From positions 2,175,919-2,239,918 of the forward strand of contig NC_135188.1 of the NCBI RefSeq assembly GCF_041146795.1: a stretch of DNA of 64,000 bases, written 5' to 3'. The position numbers and the translations under genes were made by a program. This document shows, piece by piece, positions 36,462 to 51,400 of the stretch. The notes below the pieces were generated by a model. It saw only the letters and a list, made by a program, of their open reading frames with translations. It made no database searches and was not told the origin of the DNA. Source of the DNA: Maylandia zebra. Taxonomy: Eukaryota; Chordata; Actinopteri; Cichliformes; Cichlidae. Position 1 is the first letter of the stretch, and every line of letters begins with the position of its first letter.

Positions 36462-39400
36462 ATGGCGAAGATTCAGGCGCACAGCACCGCGAAGCAAATA
36501 AACCAAATTCAAGACAAGCCTTACGTTATAACACAAAAGCAAGTGCAGCAGCAGCACTTCCAGAAGCTGAAGGTAAGGAGACAACGGACATGACAAGGGA
36601 AAAGTGGCTGAGAGTCAGAACCATTTTGTTCGTCGGATCATTGCATTGGATTTGAGGCTTTTTTCTCTTTCTCTCTTCTGTCGTCGAGAGTAGTGAAAGG
36701 AACGGCTGGCTAACGTTAGTTAGCTCGCTGGCCTATTAAAAGTAATTCATTGCTAAACAGCCTAACGTTAACATTTAATGTTGGATTTAGAAGCTATGTT
36801 TCGTTTAGTGGATGTGCGAGTGACAGTGGAGTGGCACAGTTAGTGGTACTTTCTCATTTGCCATATCAATAAGTGCTTCTGTGAGCAAACGTTAACTCAG
36901 ACCTCGCTTGTGGGAAGTTCCTCCTTGTTCGTTTTTTCAGCCACCCGAACAAAGTGGAGGACGTCAGCCAGGCTAGCCAAGAACGGCTATTTCACTTCAT
37001 TAGCAGCTTCAGTACACGTTTCTTTGTTATAGTAGTGTTTTAATATGTCGTACTGTTTTTGCCAACGCGACACTGTTGGCCGGGGACCAGCTGTGACTAA
37101 ACATATTGTATAAATTTGTATGCGGGTAGGTGTTGCAAGTGTTGGTGGAGTTATTATCGTGAGTCGACTGGCTCCTGGCTAAACGTTAGCTACAACAACC
37201 CTCTTTAAGATGTGGACTATTTGTGACAATGGCTTGTGTGAAGACATTTTTCCCCCTTTAGCGCAACCTAAACTAGCCTAGCTGTGGTAGCGAAAGAAAG
37301 CAGTGGAGTAATGAACAAAAGCTGCCTGGTGTCTCTTGTGTATGCCCAGTTATTTATTTATTTTAGCGTTAGTTGTACAGCTTGTACTGCTAACCAGAGG
37401 ATTTGTTGATGTTGCACTTTGGCTGATAGTGAACAAATCAGTCAGCATTCACGTAACTTCACGTATGCAGCACTGAAACAAATCTGTACGATGGGGCTAC
37501 CTGTAATTTTATAGTACAAATCGGAAATAAATGCATTTATTAATAATGCAAAACGTAGCATTTGAAATCTATAAACAAGCTTTGTAGCTGTAAAATCATC
37601 CACCGTGAGCACCGTGGCTGGATTCTGGGGAAAATGCTGCTCCATACATCCAGCTGAGACTGCCTGTGCTTTGTTCTGTACTGATTTTTTCTTCCTCTTC
37701 TCCATGTTTAGGTTGAAGATGCCTTGTCATATCTGGACCAAGTCAAAATTCGTTTTGCGAATGACCCTGGGATATATAACAAGTTTCTCGACATCATGAA
37801 GGAGTTCAAGTCGCAGAGGTATCATTGGGCATTTATGCAAACAAACCACAAGTAACTACTACACAGGGGCACACAGGGAGCACACTGATTTCTGTTGTGC
37901 AGTTTTTAAGGGAGGTGGTCCAGATCCACTTTAAAATACAGTGGGATCTTCATTTACCCATACGCCACCAAGTCTTATGAAATTCAGCTTGATGGTTTTT
38001 GTATAATCTTGTGACCAACTGGCAGTTGTACTTCTGCCAGGGTGAAAACCAGAAGTAATGGGAGTTCTAGTAATGCATTCTTAATGACATACATTCCCAT
38101 ACATATTCTTTAGATGGTGATTGTGCTGCTTGTTTATGGAGTTTCATTACGTTGTGCTGTTTAATCCTTGACTAGTTCTGTTTCACAATCTGGAGTTTAT
38201 CAGTGCATATGAAACTGCACATAGCTTCTTACTGTAATTATGCAACTGGTATTATTATCTTGAAATGAAACGAGGACTAAAAGCAAATCCTCTTTGCTCC
38301 TTTTTCTTTAAAGCTAACATGTGTAGCGCTTATTAATAACTTGTTTTCTGTTTTTGCTTTGTGGTGTTTGAGAGAAGTAGTTAATCAATCTTTCTCAACC
38401 AAACTTCTAAACTATCTGTATGTCTTCTGAAATAGCATCGACACACCGGGAGTGATAAACCGTGTATCACAACTGTTTCATGGACACCCAGACCTCGTCT
38501 TGGGCTTCAATGCCTTCTTGCCACCGGGGTATCGGATAGAGGTCCCTAAGAATGGGATGGCTTTCCTTCAGTCTCCTTTCTCTGCACAGGTAAGATACTC
38601 TTTTTAAAGAGATATCAGATATAAGTAAAGCAATGTACAGCAGTGTATGCTGACAGCATTATATGTTTAAGACCACAGAACATCTTAGGAGGAAACAGGT
38701 GTGGCTCTACTGCCCTGAACTTCAGCTGAATGATCTACCTGAAAAAGCCCTCACGAAGATTTCACTACAAAATGTGACAGCAGCTTTGTAGTTTAACAAA
38801 ATTTCAGCTGGAGTTCTGCTTCTTCCTGTGCATTTTTGGCTGAAACAAGCACTTAAATCTCATCACAAAGAGCCAAATATATACAAGTTGTATATAAAAA
38901 AGAATTTCAGAGATTAGGAATCTATGTTAGACTTTAAAAGAATTTTATGGTGTGACACAAAAACGACTACACTGAGGAATTTGTAATGATTTCACTCTGT
39001 GGCATTTGGTCCGTGTCAGATTGAGTTAAACTTTTATACGTGTCAGCTCCTTCAGTTTCTGTGTACAATTTTATTATTTTAAAGTAAAAGCTGGGAACTA
39101 ACTTCCAGGGATGTTTTGTTCTGAGAGATGGATCGTGCTTAGGTAGTGGATGGCAAGATAATGGGATTTGGGCAATCTTAGGTGTAATGTTAGTGTGACT
39201 TGGGATTTGCATCAGAACTACTTTCCTTTAATACTGACTTTAGATTACAAGTACATTCATATAAACATCCAGTCACTTTTCTTTCTGAACATTAGGCATA
39301 AAGTATGCATAATGCATGCGTTTCTTTTCTAAAACCTATGAAAGTTTATGTAAACTTTTTCTGTTAAATCATTTTAATATTTAGTGCTTTATGTTTACTG

Positions 39401-42400
39401 TGTACCTTTTGTCTACAATTACAATTGTTATTGTGTTATATAGAGTTTATACACTGCTAAGAGAGGGATTTAAAACGAACCCACAGAGCCAACTTATGTT
39501 TGAGTGTTTAATATTTCTGCAGCAACACAAGCACATTAAAGTTGGTTTACGTCATCATTTTAGCTGCACCTGCACCGGCATATACAAACAGATATTTCTC
39601 CCCAAGTCGTAAATAAACAGTCTTTTTCTTAATGCATCTCTGTGCAGGTATCCCCAAGCCCGCAGGGGAAGAGTCCTGTCGCTCCTGCTGTTGCTGCAAC
39701 CTCGGGTAGCGCCTCTTCCTCTCACTCTGAAGTGGGACCTGCCCAGACCAGTGAAGTCAAGGTGGCCACAACAGAGCCCCTGTCTTCATCAGCAGCAGGA
39801 CCTCCAGAGCCTCCCAGCAGACTTTCTCTTCCCCTGACCAGCAGAGAGAGCCAAAATCCAGCAGCCACCTCATCTGTGTCCCCGCCTGCCTCAGAGACGA
39901 GCCCCGTAGAATTTGATAGCGCCATCAGCTACGTCAACAAGATTAAAAACCGTTTCCTGGACCATCCAGAGATCTATAGAGCCTTCCTAGAAATTCTTCA
40001 CACATATCAGGTACTGTAGAAGTAAGGCCATGAATACTGCATATTCATAGCATAAAAGGTGTTGGGTTTTTATTTGCAGTTTCTGAGTTTTGTTTTTATT
40101 TTGTGTGTGTGTGTCTCCCCTATATCTCTATAACATTTTAGAAGGAACAGCTGGAGGTGAAGGAGAGTCGAGGCAGTCGAGGCAGCAGTGGGATGACAGA
40201 AGATGAGGTGTTTTCTAAAGTTGCCAGTCTCTTCAAGGGACAAGAAGACCTGCTGGCTGAGTTTGGACAATTCTTGCCCGATGCCAAGAGATCACTGGTG
40301 AGTTGAGCAGCATAGACGGAGATTTCTGATGTTCCACTTGGGAAGGAGATGAAAATCTGCACAGTTTGAACAGAAACAATTTGCAGTCGGGCACGAAAGC
40401 AACATTTCTCATTTCCAGTTATTTTAACACAGTTTACAACAGTGACATTTTGTATATTTACGGCTCTGAAATGCCATCATGATAATATTCACACAGTCAC
40501 AGTGAAGTGCCACTTTTGAACAGCTGAATATATAACTTGTCAAAAACGTTGTATTTCTGTCAGTCAGTTCTCTAAGAAGTTCCCAAAGTCCCAAGAAGTA
40601 CTACTGAGCATTTTTTGCCCACGTGCCTCCTCTTCTGTAGTTCACAGGCAGTTCGCTCACCGGGGGGAAAGAGCAGCTGAAAAGAACAGAGGAAGAGGAC
40701 ACGATAACCAAACAGAACAAAAAGAGGCCGAGGCCCATACTTCTCCAGCATATGTCCCCACTGCTCAAGGTAAGTTCTTCTCTCTTCAGCGGGTCAGTCA
40801 GTGAAAGAGACAAAAGCTGTGCATTATGAGCTCAAATGTTACGTTTTATGATTGTTTTTGCAACTTCATCATCTTGTGAAATAGGGTCTAAAATTCTGAC
40901 GTATTCACAATTAATTAAAAACGAGAGAGAGAGAGAGAGAGAGAGAGGTGGAGCTTTGAAAGACACCATTCTTGTTACAGACGCTACAGAACGACTGTTA
41001 CCCTTATGGACTTTTTATTTGCTTTTACTTTGGTAAATTTCTTTATTTTCATAATTGTTGAGTAACACAGTAACAGTTTAATTGAAGAGAACTTACTGAA
41101 TACCAGTTTATTTTTAATCTGTTACATTGAGTCATTTCTATAAGTTAATGTGTTGCATGTAAGCCCCGTGATGTATGTCATTTACTATTATGGACATTAC
41201 AGCCTGCAACATGCTGGGCAAAATGTGTCTCACAAGCTTGTAACATAATTACAGAGTATTTGCATTCCTTTACTTCATTTCGTCAGCACCAACTCATTTG
41301 CTAGAAAATAATTTTGTGTTGCACAACACGAACTTTTCTTTAAAAGTTTCAACAGCTCTTTGGGATTTTCCAAAAGCGGTCGAGTTTGTGATGTTCAGAT
41401 TTTATTCTTCTCTTTATTTAGAAAAAAATGAAGTATTCCTGTACCAAAGATCAGTCCTTTGCTTCGGTTGGCAAACATGGAGTCTTAAGAGAATTTTCCT
41501 TCTTTGATAAGGTGAGGGATTATTCTTCTGGGCTGTAATTCTGGATTTTATTTATTTAATTTTTTATACTAAATTTTTAATCCCATAATGTTTTTTCTTT
41601 TTGTTTCTTTTTGTTTTTAACTGAAACTTTTTTTTATTTTTTAAAGTGATTGAGCGAATTTTATTGTCAACCCAACTGTCGTTTAGGTTCGTCGCCTGTT
41701 TAAAAGCCAGGAAGTATATGAGAACTTCCTGCGCTGCATCGCCTTGTTTAACCAAGAAGTCGTTTCAGGAGCCGAGCTGCTACAGCTTGTTACTCCTTTC
41801 TTGGGGTGAGTGGATGGAAAGAATTTTGAGATGGATAGAAAGAGACAAACTAAAGTGGAAATGGTTTATGATGCTAATATCCAGTGTTAGTGAAGCAAAT
41901 GGCAACAAATATTAAGATATTGTTTGTTTTCAGATATGACATTCAGGTCAACTTTACAAATTTGAAAGTTATCTCTAAATGGTCGTCACAGGGCTTTTTA
42001 TACTAGCTGAAAATACCAGATGTACTTCAGTTATCTGTCATTAATAATTTTGTCCATATCCTTGCAGGAAGTTTCCTGAACTGTACACACAGTTCAAGTC
42101 ATTTCTCGGGGACAAAGAGCTCTCTCATGCTGTGTCAGGGCTGTCGGATCGTTACATGGAGGGAGGAGGGGGCAGGGAGGTGGATTATGCCTCCTGCAAG
42201 CGCCTGGGGTCCAGCTATAGAGCACTGCCCAAGACCTACCAGCAGCCTAAATGCAGTGGGCGCACGGCCTTATGCAAGGAGGTATATCTACTTAAGAGTT
42301 TACCAAACAAAGACCACTGCGTCATTCATTTCTTAAAGTTATCTGTGTGCATTTGAGCCCCTTTCATCTGTTCCTTATTATTTCTTTGACAGCATCTTAA

Positions 42401-45400
42401 CATGTTGGCTTGATGTCTGAATTTAAATGTTTATTTTTTTTCAACATAGCACAAGTTTGAACTGCATGCATAGAAACTGATGTCTAGATACGCACAATAT
42501 TATGATTCCTGTTATCTTTGCATGCCTCTTTTGTGCCTTTGTCCCTCGATCAGCTCACCTAAGAATGTCATTGTTTTTGAGGACTCCCTAAACCTCACAT
42601 GACATGAGGGGGTGGGCGAGGTTGCCAACTTAAGTTTCTGTCTCACACCTTCAGGCTGCCAAATATGAGGATGTCTCGAAGCTCTTCCTTTATGAAAACA
42701 GCTGCTGTTAGTAAGCTCTTATGCACACAGGGCTGAATCTTGCTGACAAGTTTTTTTTTTTTCTTTCTTTTTTTTGTTTTTACCCCACATTTATTTCATC
42801 ATCAACCATGGTTGATAAACATCAGTCCATAAGTTACAGCTTGCATGCTTGTAGCTGCTTGAGGTAAACGCGCAGGCTTTTACAAAATCACATCTTGAGT
42901 GTCGACTTTCCCTCTTTAAGTTTGTTTGACTTGAATATTAAATTACAAATTTGATCAACTTAACATTGAATTGTTCAAGTTCGCAAGTGATGAATCGGTG
43001 TTGTCTACACGTAACACGCAACCAGTGTTGGTCAAGTTACTTGAAAAAAGTAATCAGTAACTAATTACTGATTACTTGCCCAAAAAAGTAATCCCGTTAC
43101 TTTACTGATTACTTATTTTCAAAAGTAATTAATTACTTAGTTACTTTTTAAAAACACGATTTACAACCTGAAGAGGTGATAAAGTGATAGATCTCTCAGC
43201 CCAATTCTACTTTTTCTACATAATCCATCATACAAAATGTAATCAGATGGAAAAGTCTCTTTTTAAAACTTGTTTTATTAGTTTTAATCTTTTAACTTTA
43301 TGCATCAAGCAAAAATTTAATTATATGCAACATTCTCTGACTGGAAGAAATTAGTTTAACATTGAAACCTATTTTCTGCACATTCCAGCTCATAAAATAA
43401 AATATTTTTTGTGTTTACACTCAGTCTTTCAAATAGATGCAAGTAAAACACAGCAGAAAATAAATAAAGTCAAAGACTCAGCGGTCCTTTTGCTCTATTT
43501 TCACCTGTAAAGCAGGAGTTGGGTAGGCGGAGGGTTACCCTGGTGCAGGTGTGCCGCGGTCAGTGGAAGAATCCGTGAGTTTCTCTGTGAGTTTCCCATT
43601 ACGTCATAGCTACTCGGTGCTTGTTGGAAGTTTAGGGGTTTTTTCGCTGTAAAAAGAAGTTTTCTTCCCACGCACAGCGGACACTAATGTTTTTGTCACT
43701 TTTTATGGAATCAAACTCAAAGTAAGGTCAGTACTTCCACGCTTTAAACGCTGCACGCTCATACTCTCTCTGCACTCGATATGTGATCCACTGTTGATCT
43801 GCACACAGCTGTTGTCACCAACGTCGCACTCGCTTACGTCACTGTCATGAGACATTTTAGTAACGCAGTAACGCAGCGTTCCTACGGTAAAGTAACGGTA
43901 ATCTAATTACCGTTTTTGCAATAGTAATCCCTTACTTTACTAGTTACTTGAAAAAAGTAATCGGATTACAGTAACGCGTTACTGTCTATCTCTGCACGCA
44001 ACTAATCAATTTAATTTTCTAATCAGCTGTTTTTTTGAAACATTTTACTATCACTATGTTTTGAAACCATGCCATTTTGAATCTGTATAATGCCGATGGG
44101 AACAGCTTGACAGGCATAAAATAGTATTTCTAGGCCAGCAAGTCAATTCCTAAAAAGCTATTAGCAGAAACTTGTCACTTGTCAGTATGGTGTGCAGTGT
44201 GTCCGCAAAAAAGTTTGAGGGAAGTGGAAAACCGGACAGGTTGCAGACAAAATGAGTGTCAAACCTAAACAATTCTCTACAGTAGATGAACAATATCTGA
44301 AAGTCATGTCCTTAAGAAATGGGGAAAATAAAATCCAGCAAAGACTTGACATGGAACCTTTCAGTTGATCATCTAACCCTATCCCTGATCAGTATCTAAC
44401 AGAAAATAACACTATAAATTATTCCCTTTTCAAAACTCTGAATAACCACAGTGATGTACAAGACTCTGACCTCATATGTCACTTTATGCATCACTGATGT
44501 AACGTTTTGCAGATATGGTGAATATCTTGTGGAGCACATCATTGCTCTCTTTCTGATTGTTGTGGGCGTGTCTGAATGAAGCTGCGAGTCAGTCTTCCCA
44601 CATTTTCTCACACTTTATTGCCACCTGTATTTTAGTGAAATGGTGGGAAACCAACGGGGGGAAAGTGTATTGCTTGTGCATGTGTTTCTGTCTCGAGTGC
44701 AAAGTACACAAAAACAGGAACTCGGTTTTGAAAATGTTGAACCATGGCAAAAGGTTACACATGCAGTTAGGAGCACATGTATACACAGACGTACTGTTTG
44801 CTCAGTAGTATGCACATCGTGTGACCACCTAATAGAAACTTTGACCCTACTGCCATATTAGGATTGTAACTTCAGAAGCGTCTATTACTTAGCAGTCATC
44901 AGGAGCATGTTGAGGGAAAGAAATCCTAATTAATGGCCTGGTAGCTGGTAGTTGATTATGGTTATGCAGAATCAGATGAGTACAGTAAGGACAGGGAGGC
45001 AGTATGTAGCTTAAATATGTTTTTCCTTTTCTCATAGAAAAGTTTCAAATAACAAAGGCAGCATATGTACAAGTAATCGCTGAGGCTCAGCCTCCAGGCT
45101 GCTTTGAACCTTTCCTGCATACCCCTAAAATATGCCTTCTTGATAAGGCGTTCTGTCAGCACGGCAGCCTCACGTACCCTCTCTTCAAATATTTTGTGTG
45201 TGAGGGGCACCCAATCAGTAGAAAGATGCCTTAAAGGGATCTGTGCTACAGCAGATTGATCGGGCGATCATATTGTAACTTAATTATACTTTCTGAAGTC
45301 CAGAGTAAAAATATCAAGGTGCATAAAAAGCAATCTTTAAAGTGTTACCATAGAAAAGTGTGCTGGCATGAAAACTCATGTTTTTATCTGTATGTGTGCA

Positions 45401-48400
45401 GGTATTGAATGACACCTGGGTGTCTTTCCCCTCCTGGTCAGAAGATTCAACCTTTGTTAGCTCCAAGAAGACTCCTTATGAGGAGCAGCTGCATCGCTGT
45501 GAGGATGAAAGATTTGAGGTATGTGCATCTTAATGTTAGCGTTTTTAACAAGTAGTAAATATATTTGGTGACCCCGAGGATGTTTTATTCTTAAACACAT
45601 ATATCGCGTGGTGCTAAGCTTTAGAAGATGCCCTCTAAAAGCCGTCTCTAACACTTATTCTTTAGTTGGATGTTGTTCTGGAGACAAACTTGGCCACCAT
45701 CAGAGTCCTAGAGAGTGTCCAGAAGAAGCTTTCTCGCCTCTCACCAGAGGACCAGGACCGATTCAGATTAGACGACTGCCTGGGCGGCACCTCTGAGGTC
45801 ATCCAGCGTCGTGCGGTGTATCGTATCTATGGCGACAAAGCCCCTGAGATCATCGAGGGACTGAAGAGGAGTCCTGCTACTGCTGTGCCTGTGGTGCTGA
45901 AGAGGTCAGGACAATCTCTTTATCTCAGAATTCCCCAGTGACGTCTGACATGTGCAGACACTTTAAGCCTTATAGCCACAATATTCTTTCATATGCATAT
46001 GAAATAGCAGGATGTTGAACCAACACATCTAATGTTTACATCACTGTGGCTATAGAAGGAAAACTGTTGATTATACTTCTGTTTACATGACCAGCTGAGA
46101 GATTTAAGCAAGTGACAATATGATGGGAATATTCAGCTGCTGACAGCGTGAGCAAAATCCTTGTATCAACATGGAGGTCTTTGTGCACCCTGCTACACGA
46201 ATAGTGCTTTCTGAAGAACTGCCTTTTTCCTTCCAGTCTAACATGTGAAAAAACAAACGCACTGTGGTGACAAAATAGATTCAACTACATGAATGTTTTT
46301 TTTAGGCGTCAACTTTAAAGCTTTTCTTTCCTCTCCAGGTTGAAAGCTAAGGAGGAAGAGTGGCGAGAGGCCCAGCAGGGTTTCAATAAGATTTGGAGGG
46401 AGCAGTACGAGAAGGCCTACCTGAAGTCCCTCGACCACCAAGGAGTCAACTTCAAACAGAACGATATGAAGGCCCTGCGGTCGAAAAGTCTTCTTAATGA
46501 GATTGAAAGCATCTACGACGAGGTAAACACTCCTCTATTCGCGACCTTGAATGGTGATGAAAAGATAACGAGGTGTGAAGCCTGATATAGCAGTCCTGCA
46601 TAATCGCTTTTGTATAATCATAAGAAGAGTCAGACTCAGTGAGAGGGTATAAAAGCGTTCATTATAGTGTAACCTGACTATTATCCTCTCACATTTTCTA
46701 AAATTTAAAAAGATTATTCTGGTGCTTACAGTTCATCAGTCAGGTGCACAACATGCGTCACCTGACTGAAGTTTCACATTTGACATTTTAACTTGTTCAA
46801 ACTTCTGATGGTTCTTTAGGATTTCGCGTCCACGTTGACGTTACTAAAGTGGACCTGTTGAGGTCTGTATACGTGATGGGTAATCCCTATGAGCCAAAAT
46901 CCCTGGGCAAAGCTCTGACCACCAGCCCCGCCTCCTGCTGTTCAAACCTTTTGTTTGTCATGGACAGCCAATTAGAGGACAGCTAACTTATGAGGAGGGT
47001 GGGCTTAAAGGGGGAGGAGCTAAAACAGTTTTTCCAGACAGGAGATGAGTTGAGGGCCTGAACTGAAATAAATTAACATTATTAGGAATTGTGAGTATGC
47101 AAAGCTACTCTAGTAGCATTTGTAGTAAGAACAGAGCTATAAAATTTTCCTTAAGTGGCTTTGCTCTAACACCATGGCTCATAATGAAGATGGTGTGTTT
47201 CAGTCAAAGGACATTGAGTGCAGGTGGGGTTTTTTTGTTGAAGGGATTTGTCAGAGGTCAGTGAAACCTCTTGGTGTCAAAGGTTTCCGTATTTCTGCTT
47301 GGCCTGTAGGAGTTTCCTTCTGCTGTCTGATTTTCTTCTTTTTACCTCAGCGTCAGGAGCAGAGCACAGAAGAAGGTGGTGTTGGCCAACAAAGCCGTAA
47401 TGGTTCAGCCTCATCCAGTGAACCTCACATGGTGTTTACTTATGAGGACAAACAAATCCTGGAGGATGCTGCCTCACTCATCATCTACCACGTTAAACGA
47501 CAACCAACTATTCACAAAGATGACAAGGACCACATCAAACGCATCATCCAGCACTTTGTCCCCGACTTGTTCTTCTCCCGCCGCGGTGAGCTCAGTGATA
47601 CTGAAGAATGGACGGATGAGGAGGCTGAGCTGGAAGAGGGAGGCGATAAAGGAGGAGGTGGAACCGCCACCACCGCAGCAGGCGGAGGAGGAAATGGTAA
47701 TAATGCATCAGGAGCAGCAGCCAGCAGTTGTCAGTCTCAACCCCAACCTGTCCAATCACAGTCCCAGACCCAGTCCCAACCGCAGCAGCAGCTCAACGGT
47801 GATTCCAGGAGGAGGCGCTGCAGCCCATCCCAACCTGCAGAAAACGAAGCCTCGACCACCTCAAGCAGCATAAGCCAGCCTGCTGGATCCACACCGACCC
47901 CGGGGTCTACACCTATGGAGATGAGCTCGGGTGCAGCCGGGGAGAAGGTGGACCTTCGTGACCCCGAAGCAGAGCACCAAAAGGAGCTGGATGGTGTCTA
48001 CAACCTGTTTTTTGTCAACAACAACTGGTATTTCTTTTTGCGGCTGCACCAGACTCTGTGTTCGCGGCTGCTGCGGGTTTACCGACAAGCAGAACGGCAG
48101 CTGCTGGAGCATCGAGCTGAGCAGAGCAGAGAGAGGCTGCTGATGGCAGAGGGACGGAGGGAAAAGGCGTGTGACCTCGCTATGGAGCTCCGCCTCAAGC
48201 AGCCCAGTAAGTCCAGTCTATGTTTACAGTTACTCACATCTTTACAGTCGTCAGGTGTTTGATTTTTAAGTGGGGTTGGTCAGCTGTGATGTAGACAGGT
48301 AAGCTCAGTGTGGGTGGCTTTATTCCAGATCACTGAGCAATAATCACACGCTGTAATATACAAGTTACTTCATCAAGACGATTAGATAATTAGCTTCAAT

Positions 48401-51400
48401 AAATGTGCACTGAATCAGAATGTGCTTTTAAATTGGTGTCAGTCACACTGTTAAATAAGATTAATGTTTGCTAAAGGGAATGATGTTACAGATATGTTGA
48501 AACATTTCTCAGTGTTTAAAACAGCACGGCAATAAAATAACGTTTGAAAAATGATCGTTCTACTAATGCTACGTGTCAACCTTTATTTAGTTGACTTTGT
48601 TCAGAATCTCAGTGTTGTAGTAGCATTGTTGTGTTTTGTTTAGGGAAGAAATCTGTGGTGAAAGACTTTTTGATGCTCTGAACAGATTTGCAGGACCTGT
48701 ATGGACCAGTTAAAGGCACTTTTCTAAAAGTCTGTTTAGGACAAGGTTTACTGGTTATCAAAAACAAACTAAATTCTTGTTCAGCATATTACAAGCTGTA
48801 CATGTAGAGTGTCTTAGGCCACAATATTACATTCCTTGTAATATAAGACACAGAAAAGCCTCTTGTTTGAGAAACTTTCTAATATTTAGTCATTTTAACC
48901 GATAGTTTCTGATAACTGACTTGTTGCTGCAACCCTTCTTCAGATCAGAAGAATCTGTTCTTCAAACACACATCAGGCCTGCCTTTTGTAAATAACTGCT
49001 TTTGGTTGCTGGGACAGGGTCTCTACTAGGCCTGCACAATAAATCGAACTGACCAAAGAAACCCCTTTACACATTTGACCAGTCGAATAGAGCCCTTCAC
49101 GGCATTAACCAATCAAATGGATTAGAGGCCCGCCTCCTACTCAGGTGGGGAGCGAACAACGCTGCAGCAACGAGTCAGAGTTGTAATGGCTGAGAGCGAG
49201 ACGCATGACGAGAACGCTACTGACTATGAACTCGTGGCTAAAAAAAAAAAAGTACCTCGCTTATTTGGAGGTACTTTGGATTTGATAAAGACAACGTTCT
49301 CCAAACACAGGTGCTCTGCAACACTTGCCGAACACTCGTGGCAACCACCAGAGGAAACACGACTCCACCATCATCTTCAACACAACCACAGAGAACAGTT
49401 TGAAGAGTTCCAGAAAGACAGGGCTAGCCAAACAAAGGTCGCTAATGTTAAGACAAAGAGCGCCGCAGTCCAACAGCCGTCTCTGTATCAGAGTTTTTCA
49501 AGTGGAACTCCTTATGAGAAAACGTCGAAGCGCTACAAAGAAATAACAGAGGCCATTACACATTTTTTTGGCTAAAGACATGATGCCTATAAATACAGTT
49601 AGCAGAGAGGGCTTCACCAGTCATAAAGTGGACCAGAGATACCGCATCCCCTCACGAAACTACTTTTCCCATGTTGCCATTCCACAAATGTACGAAACAT
49701 GCCGCAAGACCGTCACGTTTGAACTGAGCCAAGCTGAAAACTACGCAACAACTACAGACCTATGATCAAGTCATACAACGGAGCCATATATGAGCTTCAC
49801 AGTGCACTTCCTCACCGTAGACCCTGAACTGAAAACACTGTGTCTAGAGACTGTGTGTTTTCCAGACTCTCACACTAGTGAAAATACAGCCCGTGTATCA
49901 CGTGAGGTGCTGGCCAGCTGGGATCTTAAAGAAGACCGACAAGTGTGTTATGTTTATTCAAAACGAATTCTAGAGACCGGGAAGGATGTCTTTCAGAATT
50001 CAAGCCTCAGACACTTTTTATGGGGGCAATGTTTCAATGTTAAAGTGCACTTTGGTGTTACTCTGCTAATACAGCAGCTTTCTTTAAATAAAACTGTTGC
50101 AGTAAAACAGAAATTATGTATTTGTTTTTTTGTTTTGCTATTTATTTTATCGCAAGTCATATCGTTATCGCAATATTGATCACAGTTATCGCACATCGCA
50201 GGTTTTCCTAGTATCGTGCAGCCCTAGTCTCCACTGCACATCCACACGGATAAGCTGCTCTAACAAAAGTGCTGTCCTTCCCCTTCCACAGGTGAGGTGG
50301 AGTTAGAGGAGTATTACCCAGCTTTCCTCGATATGGTGCGCAGTTTGCTTGATGGCAACCTGGACTCTACACAATATGAGGACACGCTGAGGGAGATGTT
50401 CACCATCCACGCCTATATCGGCTTCACCATCGACAAAGTCATCCACAACATCATCCGACAGGTAAACAGTTTCACACACAGGTTAATTCTCTAAGTCCCG
50501 TGACTCTGTAATGTGAACACTGGCATATTCTAATATTTACCTCTCTGACTAAAGTTGCAGCACCTGGTGAGCGACGAGGTGTGTCTGCAAGTGGTTGAGC
50601 TTTACCTGGCTGAGAGGAAACGAGGGGCAGCCGGGGGAAACCTGTCCTCACAGTGTGTTAGAGCAGCTTGGGAGACCAGCTACCAGTGGAAAGCTGAGCG
50701 AGTGATGGCCGAAGAGAACTGCTTCAAGGTGAGTCCAGTGGGTTAAACGCTTGGCCCTGACACACAGCTGTTGTTTGAAGTAGTGAAACTATTTCAGATT
50801 ATCCTTCTCTGCAGTAAAAATATGCTGCTCTGCGATTTCACAGGACGGTAAAAATTTCAGAAGACTAGATGTACCCATAAAAGGAAAGTGCATCACTTAA
50901 GCTGTTTTTGTAAAGGAATGTTTTACGGACAGCGATCGTGATTGTAGGAAAACAAAAGCCAGCTCACTCCTCCAGTCCAAGTATTTTTTTCCCCCAAGGA
51001 TTCATTCTTTACATTTTTCTCATGCTGTTGAGGCCTTTGGTGCAGTCGATTGAAATTTCACCTTCCAACTAATGACTGAGATTTAACTACGTTTTTGTGG
51101 ACCTGAAATTATTTTATGACAGCCAGCTGTACCACAGCGTGATAAACACGTTTACACTTCAATGTAATCAGATGCTACCTTTCTCTGGTACTAACGCTTT
51201 GATAACAGCTGTTGAATACTTGATTACCGGTTGTAGAAGAATGGAAATGCTTTTCTGGGATCCAAACAGTTTGCTTGCTTTGTTTTTTTGTTTTTTTTTT
51301 AAAGATGTTATTGTTCAATTGAGAAAACAGCACAGTGTTCAGTAATTTTATCTTTTTAAATTTTAATTTTATCTGCATGCTAGGGATGAGAAACGCTGTA

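Noticed and set aside
47174-47350. In-frame upstream extension of sin3b exon 13
   Set aside because: A good acceptor (TTTTTACCTCAG) precedes 47351, and the joined exon 12 to exon 13 frame gives a family-like sequence. The extension reads through intron.
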